Shown: positions 55,601 through 64,000 of the stretch, piece after piece | How positions within the stretch are numbered: the stretch's first letter is position 1 | How the letters are laid out: the number at the start of each line of letters is the position of its first letter | Source of the DNA: Ailurus styani | Lineage: Eukaryota > Chordata > Mammalia > Carnivora > Ailuridae | Length of the DNA: 64,000 nucleotides | Reading direction: 5' to 3' | NCBI GenBank assembly: GCA_002007465.1 | Contig: LNAC01000009.1 | Span: 5,544,824-5,608,823, forward strand | Position numbers and translations under genes: made by a program | The notes under the pieces: model-generated | Databases searched by the model: none | Told to the model about the DNA's origin: nothing | Seen by the model: the letters and a program-made list of their open reading frames with translations, nothing else

Positions 55601-57493
55601 CAGCTCCGTATGTCACTGAGAATAGACATGGAAAATGAGTATCTGCAATTTCTAATCAAACTTAAGAACTTTTAAAGTGTTAAGCAGTTGTTGCTCTTAT
55701 TCCCCTTATTCACAGCTGTATCATTTAAAACACATCTATTTTTAACTTAAAAAGAGTTAGATAATGATGTATTGGTCATATCACCGTAAAGCTTCCTGCT
55801 ATCTGTTTTTTTTTTTAAGATTTTATTTATTCATTTGACACAGAGAGAGAGATCACAAGTAGGCAGAGAGGCAGACAGAGAGAGGAAGAAGCAGGCTCCC
55901 CGCTGAGCAGAGAGCCCGATGTGGGCCTCGATCCCAGGACCCTGGGATCATGACCTGAGCCGAAAGCAGAGGCTTCAACCCACTGAGCCACCCAGGCGCC
56001 CCCTGCTATCTATTATTGTCTGCTGACGGGAGAGTCTTTTAAAGATTTTTCTTTCTAAGAAATCTGGGGGCACCTGGCTGGCTCAGTTGGTGGAGCAAGC
56101 AGCCTTTGATCTCAGAGTCGTGAGTTCGAGCCCCACATTCCAGGGAGAGATTACTTAAAAATAAAATCTTAAAAAAAAAAAAAAGAATTCTGCTGAATAA
56201 AAATAAGAACTTTGTGTAGATTTTTTTAAAAAGTATTCTTCTTACATAATATGGATCTGTGTTGTCTTCATTGCCTGAGATGATGTCTTCTTCCTCCAAA
56301 TAGGAGAAAAGGTTTCTGACAGCTCAGTTACAGGAAATGAAGAACCAGAGTTTGAATCTTTTCCAAAGGAGGGATGAAATGGATGAATTAGAGGGGTTCC
56401 AGCAACAGGAACTAAGTAAAGTAAAGCACATGGTGCGCATTTTTATTTTCATAGCTACATGCTATATAGATGATTAATTACTCTGATTTTACTAGTCATC
56501 ACTCTGTACTTGCTGATGAACATACTCTAGTAGTCTTTGATATTAATCATATGTGTTTATTTTTCAATTTATCAAAGTGGGAAAGTTCTGTTTGAAATGT
56601 GCTTCCTTTTCCCTTCCTTTCTTTTTTACTACTGGGCCCCTTAAAAGCTCACAAAATTGTTACGAAAAGTTTGGCTCGTTGGTCCATATTTTTAAAAATA
56701 GGTCTCAGTAGTATTTCTTAGGAGTGGCCCAGTGAAACTTTACATCTTTGTATCAGCTTTTAAAAAAAGAAGAAAGTCTGGGGAAAATGGAGCAAGAGTT
56801 GGAGGCACGAACCAGAGAACTTAGTCACACCCAGGAGGAGTTGATGACCTCCAGTCAGATGTCATCAGACTTGAGCCAGAAGCTAGAAGAATTGCAGAGA
56901 CACTGCTCAGCGCTGGAAGAGCAGAGGTTCTTGCTTGGTCTGTGGGGCCCATGGGAAGCGGTGTTAGTGTAGCTCTGGCTATAGCTTGCCTTCCTCTCCC
57001 CACTACTCTTTGCAACACTTTGTGATCTCAGTTCTGGCAAAGGCTTCTTGACTATCCTTACCTGCCCTGGGTTCGAGACCCTCCCTCCCCCTTCACCTGC
57101 CTAAGTTCAGCTTCCAAGCCTGCCAAGTGATTCAGATATATTTTTGTTTCTAAGCTATTGAGTAACCAAAGGGAGATCATGATTCTGTGCTTAAACCTGG
57201 GTGGAATTTTTTCTTTGGGCTTGTACTTCAGAAAGACCCAAGGAGTATTCTCCGTTGATAATCTTCACATGGCTAACATTTGCAACCCTGACATATAAAG
57301 AACCGTCTGTATTTTTCCTGTAGAAGAGTCTCTTAGATGAGATTTCCAAATGTGTTTATTGTCTGCTTTCTTTCAATGAAGAGATCATGTGACAGCTTCA
57401 AAAACAGGTGCAGAAAATAAGATCTCAGCCCTGGAGCAAAAGGAACAAGAGCTCCAAGCATTCATTCAGCAGCTTTCCATGGATTTGCAGAAG
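43467..57493 (+). CDS. GOLGA1: GOLGA1 (golgin-97), N-terminal 281 residues (partial gene, eight exons)
   Basis: Exons 43467-43601, 48633-48723, 50713-50787, 51714-51811, 53172-53204, 56304-56432, 56757-56926 and 57382-57493 join in frame (843 nt). I chose [17 protein letters not shown] as the start because it matches golgin-97; an in-frame ATG upstream at 43443 lies in the leader. Golgin-97 is a ~767-residue coiled-coil tether of the trans-Golgi network. Its C-terminal GRIP domain, outside this window, binds ARL1. Its N-terminal tip captures endosome-derived carriers through TBC1D23. Visible here are the basic N-terminal tip, a Ser-rich linker (residues ~28-57) and heptad-rich coiled coil from about residue 60. 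All junctions are GT-AG with consistent phase and no stop or frameshift. The remaining ~486 residues lie downstream. Confidence 0.97.
44153..44347 (+). mobile_element. CAN-SINE, older subfamily
   Basis: Head GGGGCATCTGGGTGGCTCAG, CATTAAGCGTCTGCC box. AA(G/A)TAATTTAT flanks both ends. Confidence 0.94.
45170..46250 (+). repeat. L2 LINE 3' region
   Basis: Follows L2 text: TAGACTCTTCCCTCCATTTC, CTCAGTGGTTTCCCCCTCAC, GGAAGCCCCCTTGACC, AATAGCACCTATTACACTGT. Split by the SINE at 45874. Confidence 0.75.
45874..46056 (+). mobile_element. CAN-SINE with deletion between GGCTCAG repeats
   Basis: The head runs GGGTGGGCTCAGGTCATGAT; the ~28 bp that normally separate the two GGCTCAG motifs are missing. 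Perfect 14-bp duplication AAGACTCCACTTAC at 45860-45873 and 46057-46070. Confidence 0.95.
46245..46400 (+). repeat. MIR SINE relic
   Basis: GATTGGATTCCCAGCTTCAT, GACTTGGGGCAAGTTCC and CCACATCTGTAAAATAGGAA. Confidence 0.75.
46405..46920. repeat. Old LTR-like interspersed repeat, copy 2
   Basis: Homologous to 10085-10652. Shared blocks include GGGGTCCCCAAAGTTCACCC, AGGACTCACAGAACTCAG, TCGGCATAAACCAT and ATGGTGGGAACCCTT. Ends near CCTTACAAACAG. Confidence 0.6.
47105..47375 (+). repeat. MIR SINE, near full length
   Basis: ACTATGTGCCAGTCTCTGTT, TTTAATCCTCATCACAGCTC, ATGAGGAAATCAGTGCACAG and CCCAGGTCTTCCGCCTCCAG in order. Confidence 0.8.
47812..48005 (+). mobile_element. CAN-SINE, older, altered head
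   Basis: GGGGATTACATCTGGGTGGC, then standard body; tail AAAGAGGATCTTTG. Confidence 0.9.
48201..48380 (+). repeat. 90-bp tandem duplication, two copies
   Basis: CCTTTGGAAAAATAAAGTG begins both 48201 and 48291. Copies differ at several positions, with no N between them, so it is real and not recent. Confidence 0.88.
48633..48723 (+). CDS. GOLGA1: GOLGA1 second coding exon
   Basis: 91 nt after acceptor TATTTCAACAG, ending G|GTATGTC. It encodes [20 protein letters not shown] then [10 protein letters not shown] plus the first base of Asp. The coiled coil begins here. Confidence 0.96.
49560..49680 (+). repeat. MIR SINE 3' fragment
   Basis: GAAGGTTAAGGTCACCCAAG and GAAGCTGGGATCCAAACCCA. Confidence 0.65.
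50035..50165 (+). repeat. MIR SINE 3' fragment
   Basis: CAATAATTTGCTTACCGTCT, then CAGAGCTGGGATTTGGCCCA. Confidence 0.55.
50713..50787 (+). CDS. GOLGA1: GOLGA1 third coding exon
   Basis: 75 nt after acceptor CTCACCCAAG, ending GATT|GTACGTA. It encodes (D)[24 protein letters not shown] plus the first base of Ser. Confidence 0.95.
51714..51811 (+). CDS. GOLGA1: GOLGA1 fourth coding exon
   Basis: 98 nt after acceptor TTTGTTAACAG, ending CAG|GTATTTT in phase 0. It encodes (S)[18 protein letters not shown] through ALARKDQ, a coiled-coil heptad sequence. Confidence 0.95.
51812..53171. other. GOLGA1 intron, no recognisable repeat
   Basis: No SINE or clear LINE seen. AT-rich intronic sequence between the fourth and fifth coding exons. 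Confidence 0.5.
53172..53204 (+). CDS. GOLGA1: GOLGA1 fifth coding exon (33-nt micro-exon)
   Basis: Eleven codons, [11 protein letters not shown], between acceptor TTTTATTTTAG and donor AAG|GTTAGT. Both ends are phase 0, so skipping would remove 11 residues without a frameshift. Confidence 0.93.
53205..54020. other. GOLGA1 intron, no recognisable feature
   Basis: Overlapping open frames on both strands at 53351-53621 have no family resemblance or splice context and are treated as chance. Confidence 0.5.
54036..54252 (-). mobile_element. Young CAN-SINE
   Basis: Perfect 15-bp duplication TAGAAAAACATTTTA at 54021-54035 and 54253-54267. Confidence 0.96.
54415..54590 (+). mobile_element. CAN-SINE, older
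   Basis: Head GGCACCTGGGTGGCTCAGTC, tail ATGAATAAATAAAATC. Confidence 0.92.
54913..55124 (+). mobile_element. Young CAN-SINE
   Basis: Perfect 14-bp duplication AAAAGAAACTCTCT at 54899-54912 and 55125-55138. Confidence 0.95.
55805..56001 (-). mobile_element. Young CAN-SINE
   Basis: Perfect 10-bp duplication CCTGCTATCT at 55795-55804 and 56002-56011. Confidence 0.95.
56066..56184 (+). mobile_element. Short tRNA-Lys-like CAN-SINE
   Basis: GGCACCTGGCTGGCTCAGTT, a B-box-like GAGTTCGAGCCCCAC, then ATTACTTAAAAATAAAATC and an A tail. Confidence 0.93.
56304..56432 (+). CDS. GOLGA1: GOLGA1 sixth coding exon
   Basis: 43 codons, [20 protein letters not shown] through [11 protein letters not shown], after acceptor TCCAAATAG. 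Phase 0 at both ends. The donor is ATG|GTGCGC, weak beyond the GT. Confidence 0.95.
56757..56926 (+). CDS. GOLGA1: GOLGA1 seventh coding exon
   Basis: 170 nt after acceptor TTTGTATCAG, ending GAGCAGAG|GTTCTTG in the middle of an Arg codon. It encodes [20 protein letters not shown] through HCSALEEQ(R). An open frame reading into the intron would add spurious residues. Confidence 0.95.
57382..57493 (+). CDS. GOLGA1: GOLGA1 eighth coding exon (last one in the window)
   Basis: 112 nt after acceptor TTTCAATGAAG, starting with the last base of Arg. It encodes [20 protein letters not shown] through QQLSMDLQK and ends in phase 0 at AAG|GTGAGT. I did not find the next exon (expected to begin VTAETQ) in the remaining 6.5 kb. 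Confidence 0.95.
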
Positions 57494-57836
57494 GTGAGTA
57501 GAGTACTAGGAGTGGATCCGGGCTGCTAGGATTCATGAATGGGGTAGAAATTAAATCCATCAGAAATTTCTGTCTCGGGGTGGCTACTGAAACTTCTGTT
57601 TCTCGTGCAGTCTGTGTGGCCCTAGTTCCTGGTCTAGCCAGGCTGTATTCTCATGGAAGTGGCCACACAGCTGAACAGAAGAGGTCAGTATTATCCTGGG
57701 AGGAAGTCTCAAAGCACCCTATTTGATGTGCTCAAATTTGTCTTTAAGTACTACATGGTAGACCTTGAGCATAAGAAAGTGTAACATTCGTGGTCGTTGT
57801 GGCCTAATCTGGCTTGTTCCAAATGATAATTCTTGG

Positions 57837-58032
57837 GGGCCCTGGGTGGCTCAGTCGTTAAGCAGCTGCCTTCAGCTCTGGTCATGATCCCAGGGCCCTG
57901 AGATCAAGCCCCATGTCGGGCTCCCTGCTCAACAGAAAGCCTACTTCTCCATCTCCCATTCCCCCTGCTTGTGTTCCTTCTCTCTCTCTCTGTGTCTCTC
58001 TATGTCAAACAAATAATAAAATCTTCACAAAA
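57837..58032 (+). mobile_element. CAN-SINE, older subfamily
   Basis: Duplication AAATGATAAT(T/C)CTT at 57823-57836 and 58033-58046. Confidence 0.94.
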
Positions 58033-58134
58033 AAATGATAATCCTTATAATTCATTTGTTCATTTGGCCAACATACATTTATTGCCCTCCTATTATAGGT
58101 CTGCGCTGAGTTTTTTATAAAGAAGAAAAAAAAT

Positions 58135-58395
58135 ACTATTACTGACTGTAGACTAGTGTTTCTGAGTGGTATGTTTCTTCTCATCATCTTGAATAGAACA
58201 GTTGTGCCGTATGATTGTCCCTTGCATTGCAGGACATTTAGCTTTCCTGGCCCCTGGGTTCTTAGTGCTGGTAGCACCTTCAGGCTCTGACAATCCCGCC
58301 CTTCCCATCGTGTGAAAAAACACCCCTGGTGGGTGGTATGACCAACTCTAACCTCATCCCTTGAGAACTGCTAATCCCAAGTGCAGCAGAGACTT
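58135..58395. repeat. hAT-type MITE relic
   Basis: TTGCATTGCAGGACATTTAG, CTGGTAGCACC and TTGAGAACTGCT resemble a non-autonomous hAT-Charlie element of the MER family. Confidence 0.45.
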
Positions 58396-58529
58396 ACAGC
58401 ATCATTACAGTAGAGTAAGATTTGTGTGAAGAGATGTCTGTGTACCCCTTGCAAACCGTGATGTCCGCCGTGAAGGAAAACTATAGGATGTTGTGGGATC
58501 CTTTAATGGTATCAGATCAGATCTAGCCG

Positions 58530-58960
58530 TAAAGTCAGAGAACACGCTCCTTGAGGAAGTAACATTTGAGCTGTGGAGGGGGAGGGGCAGTGGAAGAGAA
58601 TTTTAAGCAAGGAACAGTGAACAGTATGAACCATAAACACAGAAACCTTGAGGCAGTAGAAGGATGAGCACATTGAGGGAATTGGAAGAGAGGAGACACA
58701 CTGAGTGAGAGAAGAATGGATTGGTTAAGGAGGAAAGAATGAATGGGTTTCCAGTTAGGAAGCTCTTGTACCTGTCTAGGCATAGATGGTGGCTTTGACA
58801 AGAGTGGTAGTAAAGATGATGGGGGAGTAGACAGATTTATGAAATAGTGAGCAGACGGACCCACTTGCTATTATAATGAATGTAGGAGGGAAGCAAGAGG
58901 AAAGGAAGTTTTGGTGGTGGTTGGTCAACTGGGAGGCTGATAGTGTCAGTCATTGATCTT
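58530..58960 (-). repeat. L2 LINE fragment, antisense
   Basis: AACATTTGAGCTGTGGAG, AGCAAGGAACAGTGAACAG and CTTTGACAAGAGTGGTAGTA fit antisense L2. Confidence 0.5.
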
Positions 58961-59315
58961 GGGGTGCCAGAGGAAGGACGATTTTATCATGAAGATCATG
59001 AGTTTTGAGTCAGTTTTTTTTTGTCTTTATCGTTTTTTAATAGATGTAAAGTTTATTAATTTAAGTAAGGTAGAGAGTGTAACAAGGCAGTAAACCCCTA
59101 TGTAGCTAACCCCCAGGTTAAAAAGAATAATATGCTTATCTTTGAGGTTCCCCATGTGCCATTCACTGTTCCATCCCATTTCTTTTTCTTTTATAAGGAA
59201 CCTAGAAACTGTTCCATTTCCTTTTTTTTTTTTTGCTTTATAATTTTATTATTATTTTATACCTAGACAGTATGTATCTTGTTGTTTCTCATGCTTGTTA
59301 AAAATTACATAAATT

Positions 59316-59503
59316 GGGGCACCTGGGTGGCTCAGTTGGTTAAGCAGCTGCCTTGGGCTCAGGTCATGATCCCAGGGTCCTGGGATCGAGCCCCGCATCG
59401 GGCTCTTTGCTGAGTGGAGAGCCTGTTTCTCTCTCTCCCTCTGCCTGCTGCTCTGCTTACCTGTGCTGTCTCTCTGTCAAATAAATAAAAAAGTTCTTTT
59501 TAA
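59316..59503 (+). mobile_element. CAN-SINE, older subfamily
   Basis: Perfect 15-bp duplication AAAATTACATAAATT at 59301-59315 and 59504-59518. Confidence 0.95.
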
Positions 59504-59551
59504 AAAATTACATAAATTATGCTGTAGGTATTCTTCTTAAAACGTACTTTT

Positions 59552-59757
59552 AGGGCGCCTGGGTGGCTCAGTGGGTTAAAGCCTCTGCCTTCGGCTCAGG
59601 TCATGATCTCAGGGTCCTGGGATCGAGGCCCGCATCCGGCTCTCTGCTCAGCGGGGAGCCTGCTTCCTCCTCTCTCTCTCTGCCTGCCTCTCTGCCTACT
59701 TGTAATCTCTCTCTCTCTGTGTCAAATAAATAAAATCTTTAAAAAAAAAAAAAAAAA
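59552..59757 (+). mobile_element. Young CAN-SINE
   Basis: Near-consensus. Perfect 13-bp duplication AAAACGTACTTTT at 59539-59551 and 59758-59770. Confidence 0.96.
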
Positions 59758-59991
59758 AAAACGTACTTTTGGTGCTTAACATTGTATTCCTAAAAAACAT
59801 GCATATGGGTCATGCAACTATAATTTGTTCTTTTCTCAACTATATAGTATGAAGTTACCAAAATGTATCTGTTCTATTGACCATCATCCTTGGGGTATTT
59901 CTGGTTTTTTACTATTATGAACAAGGCTGCTGTGAACTTTCATCTACCTATGGAAGTTACTCTAGGGTATATATAAGATATGGAAAGATGT

Positions 59992-60105
59992 GGAGTGCCT
60001 AGCTGGTTCAGTTGGTAGAGCGTGGGACTTTTGATCTTGGGGTTGTGAGTTCAAGCCCCACATTGGGTGTAGCGATTACTTAAAAATAAAATCTTAAAAA
60101 AATAA
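59992..60105 (+). mobile_element. Short CAN-SINE with strong tRNA-Lys resemblance
   Basis: GTGCCTAGCTGGTTCAGTTG, GTAGAGCGTGGGACTTTTGA and GTGAGTTCAAGCCCCACATT follow tRNA-Lys A and B boxes almost base for base. A body ATTACTTAAAAATAAAATC and A-tail follow. Confidence 0.93.
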
Positions 60106-60115
60106 AAAGATTTAT

Positions 60116-60309
60116 GGAGCACCTGAGTGGCTCAGTCGGTTGGGTAACTGCTTTGGCACGGATCATGATCCCAGGGTTCTGGGATTGAGCCCTGCATCGG
60201 GTTCCTTGCTTGGCAGGGAATGTGCTTCTCCCTCTCCCTCTGCTGATACCCCTGCTTGTGCTCTCTTGTGTTCTTTCTGTCAAATAAATCTTTAAAAAAA
60301 AAAAAAAAA
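60116..60309 (+). mobile_element. CAN-SINE, older
   Basis: Head GGAGCACCTGAGTGGCTCAG directly after the previous SINE; tail CAAATAAATCTTTAAAA. Confidence 0.92.
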
Positions 60310-60620
60310 GGTTTGTACTTCAACTTTTCTGGATAATGCCTACTTTTTCCCCATAGTATCTGTAGTAATTCACACAGTCCCACCAGCTGCATATAAGGGA
60401 TTGCTTGGCTTGTTCTGCTTCCTTGCTACCATGATGTATTATCAGACATTTCTTTTTGCCAGTCTAATGAGTATGAAATATTATCTCAACATGATTTTAA
60501 TTTGCTTTTCCCAGATTACTATGAAGTAACACTTAACCTTTTCATGATTATTAGTCATTATTGTTCTTCTGTGAAGTACTCATTCAATTCTTTTGCCTAT
60601 TCTTCTGCATTTTCTTTTTC

Positions 60621-60831
60621 TTTTTCTTTTTCTTTTCTTTTTTTTTTTTTAAGATTTTATTTATTCATTTGACACAGAGAGAGAGATTACAAGTAGCCAG
60701 AGAGGCAGGCAGAGATAGAGGAGAGGGGAGGAAGCAGGCTCCCTGCCGAGTGGGTCTCAATCCCAGGACCCTGGGATCATGACCTGAGCCGAAGGCAGCG
60801 GCTTTAACCCACTGAGCCACCCAGGCACCCA
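60621..60831 (-). mobile_element. Young CAN-SINE, small internal deletion
   Basis: Perfect 16-bp duplication CTGCATTTTCTTTTTC at 60605-60620 and 60832-60847. GAGCAGAGAGCCCGATGCGG is shortened to GAGTGGGTC. Confidence 0.95.
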
Positions 60832-61089
60832 CTGCATTTTCTTTTTCTCCTTGATTATGGGAGTTCATTATATATATCCTGGCTGGCATGCTCCCTTGTT
60901 AGTTACATGGGTTGCAAATGTCTTCTCCCAGTTTTTTTCTTGTCCTCACACCCTTTATGGTCTCTTCTGATGAAAATGTGCTCTTAATTTTAGTACAGTT
61001 GAATTTATTATTTTCTTTCAAGTTCACACTTTTGCTTCTTTATTTTTATTTACTCTTTAAAAAAATGGCACCCCCCCTCAGCGGGATTT

Positions 61090-61204
61090 CCATTTCGTTT
61101 ATTTGGTTTTTTAAGTAATCTGTACACCCATCATGAGGCTTAAATTCTGTGACCCCCAGATCAAGAGTCATATCCTCCACTGGTTGAGCCAGCCAGGTGC
61201 CTCC
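61090..61204 (-). mobile_element. Short tRNA-Lys-like CAN-SINE, diverged
   Basis: TTAAGTAATCTGTACACCCA, CCCCCAGATCAAGAGTCATA and GAGCCAGCCAGGTGCC. Confidence 0.85.
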
Positions 61205-61293
61205 ACTTTTGGTTCTTTAAAGAAATCCATTCTTGCCCAGGATCATGCTATTTTCGTATATTGTTATATAGGAAGTTTTATAGTTTCGCTTTT

Positions 61294-61496
61294 TTTTTTT
61301 TTAAAGATTTTATTTATATATTTGACACAGAGAGAGAGATTACAAGTAGGCAGAGAGGCAGGCAGAGAGACAGGGAGAGGAGGAAGCAGGCTCCCTGCTG
61401 AGCAGAGAGCCCAATGCTGGCCTCGATCCCAGGACGCTGAGATCATGACCTGAGCCGAAAGCAGAGGCTTTAACCCACTGAGCCACCCAGGCGCCC
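61294..61496 (-). mobile_element. Young CAN-SINE
   Basis: Duplication GTTT(C/T)GCTTTT at 61283-61293 and 61499-61509. Confidence 0.95.
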
Positions 61497-62846
61497 TCGT
61501 TTTGCTTTTTACAGTCAAGTCTTTAATACACCTAAACTATGATTTTGGTTTGAGGAAGGGATCTTTATCTTTTAAAAGAAAATGTTATGGTACCATTTAT
61601 TGAAAAATCTGTTCTTTTTTTCTGGCCAGTCCACAATGTCAGCTTTGTCACAGTTCAGGTTTCCAAATGTATGTGGAACTGTTGGGCTTTGAGGTGTATG
61701 CCACTGTGGTATTTGCACAATACTATACATCCCCTTACTGGCTATGGTATTAGGACAAGTCCTGGTGTCTGATAAGATGAATCTCCTCATCTAATTCTTT
61801 TTTATGAGTATTTTGAATATTCTTGACCCATTGTTCATCCACAGAACAGCTTGTCAGACTCCTCAAAAAGTTTTGTTGGGATATTGATTGGATTGCATTG
61901 AATCTGTAGATGCATTTGGAGGGCAGTGATTACTTTATGATGTGAGTTTTCTTTATCCAAGAACATGATCTATTTTTTCAGATATTCAGTGTTGCTTTTT
62001 TTTTAATGACTCTAAGATTCTGTGATTTTCTTCATAAAAGTTTGTTATTTACTCCTTAATTTATTCCTAGTTATTTTTTTTATACCAATTGTAAATTGTG
62101 TCATTTTAAAAATAACTTTTTGTATTTGTTGCTGGCATATAGAAGTACTGTTCTTTTTATGCATTGATTAGTTTTGCACAATTTATTAGTAACTCTTACT
62201 AAGCTTAATAACTAATCTACAGTTTTTTTGAGTTTAAGTAGCAGTCATCTGCGAATAATGATGGTTTTGTTTGTTTCAAATTCTTACACCTTTTTTTTCT
62301 TTGCCTTATTCTGTTGGGTTGTGTATTTTCTTAATTGTTGAGTTTTAAGAGTTTCTTTTATATTTTGGATAGCAGTTTTTATCAGATATGGGTTTTTTTT
62401 GCAAATATTTTCTCCTAGTCTGTGGCTTGACTTCTTTTTCTCTTAACATTGTCTTTAGCACAGCAGAAGTTTCTAATTTCGAAGTCTAGCTTATCAGTTA
62501 TTTCTTTCATGCATCATGCCTTCGGTGGTATACTTAACAAATGATTGCTATACCCATGGTCATCTAGGTTTTCTCCTTATGTTATCTTCTAGGGGTATTA
62601 TAGTTTTGAGTTTTACTGTTGTATCTGTGATCCATTTGGAGTTAATTTTTATGAAGAATATAAAGTCTTTGTGTCTAGATTCATTTTTTTTCATATGGAT
62701 GTCCATTTGTTCCAGCATTATTCGTTGAAGAGGCTGTCTTTGCTTCATTGTACTGCCTTGGCTTCTTTGTCAAAAATCAATCGAGTGTATTTGTGGGGGT
62801 CTCTTTCTGGGCTCTCTGTTCTGTTCCACTGATGTATTTGTCTTTT

Positions 62847-63050
62847 TTTTTTTTTTAAGATTTTATTTATTCATTTGACACAGAGAGAGAGATTATAAGT
62901 AAGCAAAGAGGCAGGCAGAGAGAGAGGAGAGAGGAGGAAGCAGGCTTCCTGCAGAGCAGAGAGCCCGATGCGGGCCTCGATCCCAGGACCCTGGGATCAT
63001 GACCTGAGCCGAAGGCAGCGGCTTTAACCCACTGAGCCACCCAGGCGCCC
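62847..63050 (-). mobile_element. Young CAN-SINE in L1
   Basis: Perfect 12-bp duplication TATTTGTCTTTT at 62835-62846 and 63053-63064. Confidence 0.95.
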
Positions 63051-63530
63051 ACTATTTGTCTTTTCTTTCACGAATACCATCCTGTCTTGATTACTGTAAT
63101 TTCATATAAGTCTTGAGGTCAGGTATCCTCAGTCTCCAACTTTGTTCTTCCCCCTCAATATTGTATTGGTTTTTTGGGTCTTTTGTATCTCCATATAAAC
63201 TTTAAAATCATTTTGTTGGTATCCATAAGGTAACTTGCTGGGGTTTTGATGGGGATTGCATTGAATCTATAGATCAAGTTGGAAAGAACTGATATCTTAA
63301 CAATATTGAGTCTTTCTATCTGTGAACATGGACTATCAGTCCATTTATTTAGTTTGGTTTTTTTTTTTTCATTCATCAGAGCTTTGTAGTTTCCCTCACA
63401 TAGATCTTCTACCTATTTCGTTAGATTATACCTAAGTATTTCATTTTAGGGGGTGCTAATGTAAATGGTAATTGCGTTTTTTAATCTCAGATTCCACTTG
63501 TTTATTGTTGGTACGTAGGAAAGCAGTTGG

Positions 63531-63724
63531 ATTTTTTTGAAAGATTTTATTTATTTATTTGACAGAGAGAGATTACAAGTAGGCAGAGAGGCAGGCAGAG
63601 AGAGAGAAGGAAGCAGGCTCCCTGCTAAGCAGGGAGCCCTATGCGGGGCTCGATTCCAGGACGCTGAAATCATGACCTGAGCCAAAGGTAGAGGCTTTAA
63701 CCAACTGAGCCACGCAGGCGCCCC
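63531..63724 (-). mobile_element. Young CAN-SINE in L1
   Basis: Duplication AGCAGTTGG at 63522-63530 and 63725-63733. The body has drifted slightly (CTATGCGGGGCTCGATTCC). Confidence 0.94.
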
Positions 63725-64000
63725 AGCAGTTGGCTTTTGTATAACAACCTTGTATCCTGCAACCTTTCTATAATCACTTGTTATTTCTTTTTGCCAATTT
63801 ATTTGGATTTTCTAGATAGATGATCATGTCATCAACTGACAAAGACAATTTTAGGTTTTCCTTCCCAGTCTATGTACTTGTATTTCTTTTTCTTGTCTTA
63901 CTACATTAGCAAGGATTTCTAATACAGTATTGGAAAGGATTGATGAGAGGGGACATCCTTGCCTTGTACCTGATCTTAGTGGAAAAGCTTTGAGTTTCTC

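Larger units (their letters stand above)
59040..62480 (-). repeat. L1 LINE 3' region, antisense, heavily interrupted
   Basis: CAAGGCTGCTGTGAACTTTC, CTAATGAGTATGAAATATTA and TTGATTGGATTGCATTGAAT are antisense L1. At least six CAN-SINEs are inserted. Confidence 0.7.
62480..64000 (-). repeat. L1 LINE ORF2 end, antisense, runs off the window
   Basis: The minus strand at 63155-63376 still reads as ORF2 C-terminal text (IERLNIVKISVLSNLIYRFN, LKFIWRYKRPKKPI), relatively well preserved but ended by stops. A younger L1 than its neighbours. Two SINEs are inserted. Confidence 0.88.

Noticed and set aside
59992..60105. tRNA-Lys gene
   Set aside because: The acceptor ends do not pair well, and the sequence continues into a SINE body with AATAAAATC and an A-tail.
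63155..63376. Host protein-coding gene on the minus strand
   Set aside because: The translation is the C-terminal part of L1 ORF2.
57494..64000. Further GOLGA1 exons
   Set aside because: I looked for the next coding segment (VTAETQ-type start) and found only L1, L2, hAT and SINE sequence; the exon is probably beyond the window.
1..64000. A previously undescribed biological system
   Set aside because: All coding exons belong to two known genes and most of the remainder is recognisable repeat. Nothing in the window supports a new system.

Overview
This is a mammalian nuclear window, not a microbial or viral one. It carries spliced genes with GT-AG introns, a CpG-island promoter and more than 50 copies of the tRNA-Lys-derived CAN-SINE (SINEC), a family restricted to Carnivora. 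Many copies belong to a young subfamily (head GGGTGGCTCAGTGGGTTAAA, body GGATCGAGGCCCGCATCGGG). I associate that form with caniform arctoids, most probably a mustelid (ferret, mink, otter or weasel type). The species call is inference from SINE type; the carnivore call is strong.

Two protein-coding genes lie head to tail on the + strand. The first is the 3' end of SCAI (suppressor of cancer cell invasion): four coding exons (13699-13771, 17053-17226, 17411-17511, 31040-31186) encode the last 164 residues up to the TAA. A long SINE-poor 3' region follows, ending at a candidate AATAAA near 40280. The second is the 5' half of GOLGA1 (golgin-97): a CpG-island promoter at about 40.95-41.75 kb, one or two non-coding 5' exons, a start codon at 43467, and eight coding exons to 57493 encoding the first 281 residues. 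Its remaining exons, including the C-terminal GRIP domain, lie beyond the window. The SCAI-then-GOLGA1 order and orientation match the conserved mammalian block (human 9q33.3, from memory).

Layout: 1-13698 is SCAI intron with L2, MIR, L1 and many SINEs. 13.7-17.5 kb holds three SCAI exons. 17.5-31.0 kb is one large SCAI intron packed with antisense L1 and SINEs; it also holds a cluster of assembly joins (single N or N-run), most flanked by false duplications. 31.0-40.3 kb is the SCAI terminal exon and presumed 3'UTR. 40.4-41.8 kb is the intergenic G-rich tract and the GOLGA1 CpG island. 41.8-57.5 kb is the first part of GOLGA1. 57.5-64 kb is GOLGA1 intron made mostly of antisense L1 and SINEs.

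Two small-RNA retrocopies stand out: a 90-nt 3'-truncated 5S rRNA copy in the SCAI 3'UTR, and a 62-nt 3'-truncated U4 snRNA copy in a GOLGA1 5' intron with a perfect 15-bp target-site duplication. I found no CRISPR array, operon, functional RNA gene or evidence for a novel biological system. The most useful observations concern retrotransposition products, assembly artefacts and the SCAI/GOLGA1 boundary. Repeat identities rest on recognition of consensus features, not on a database search.
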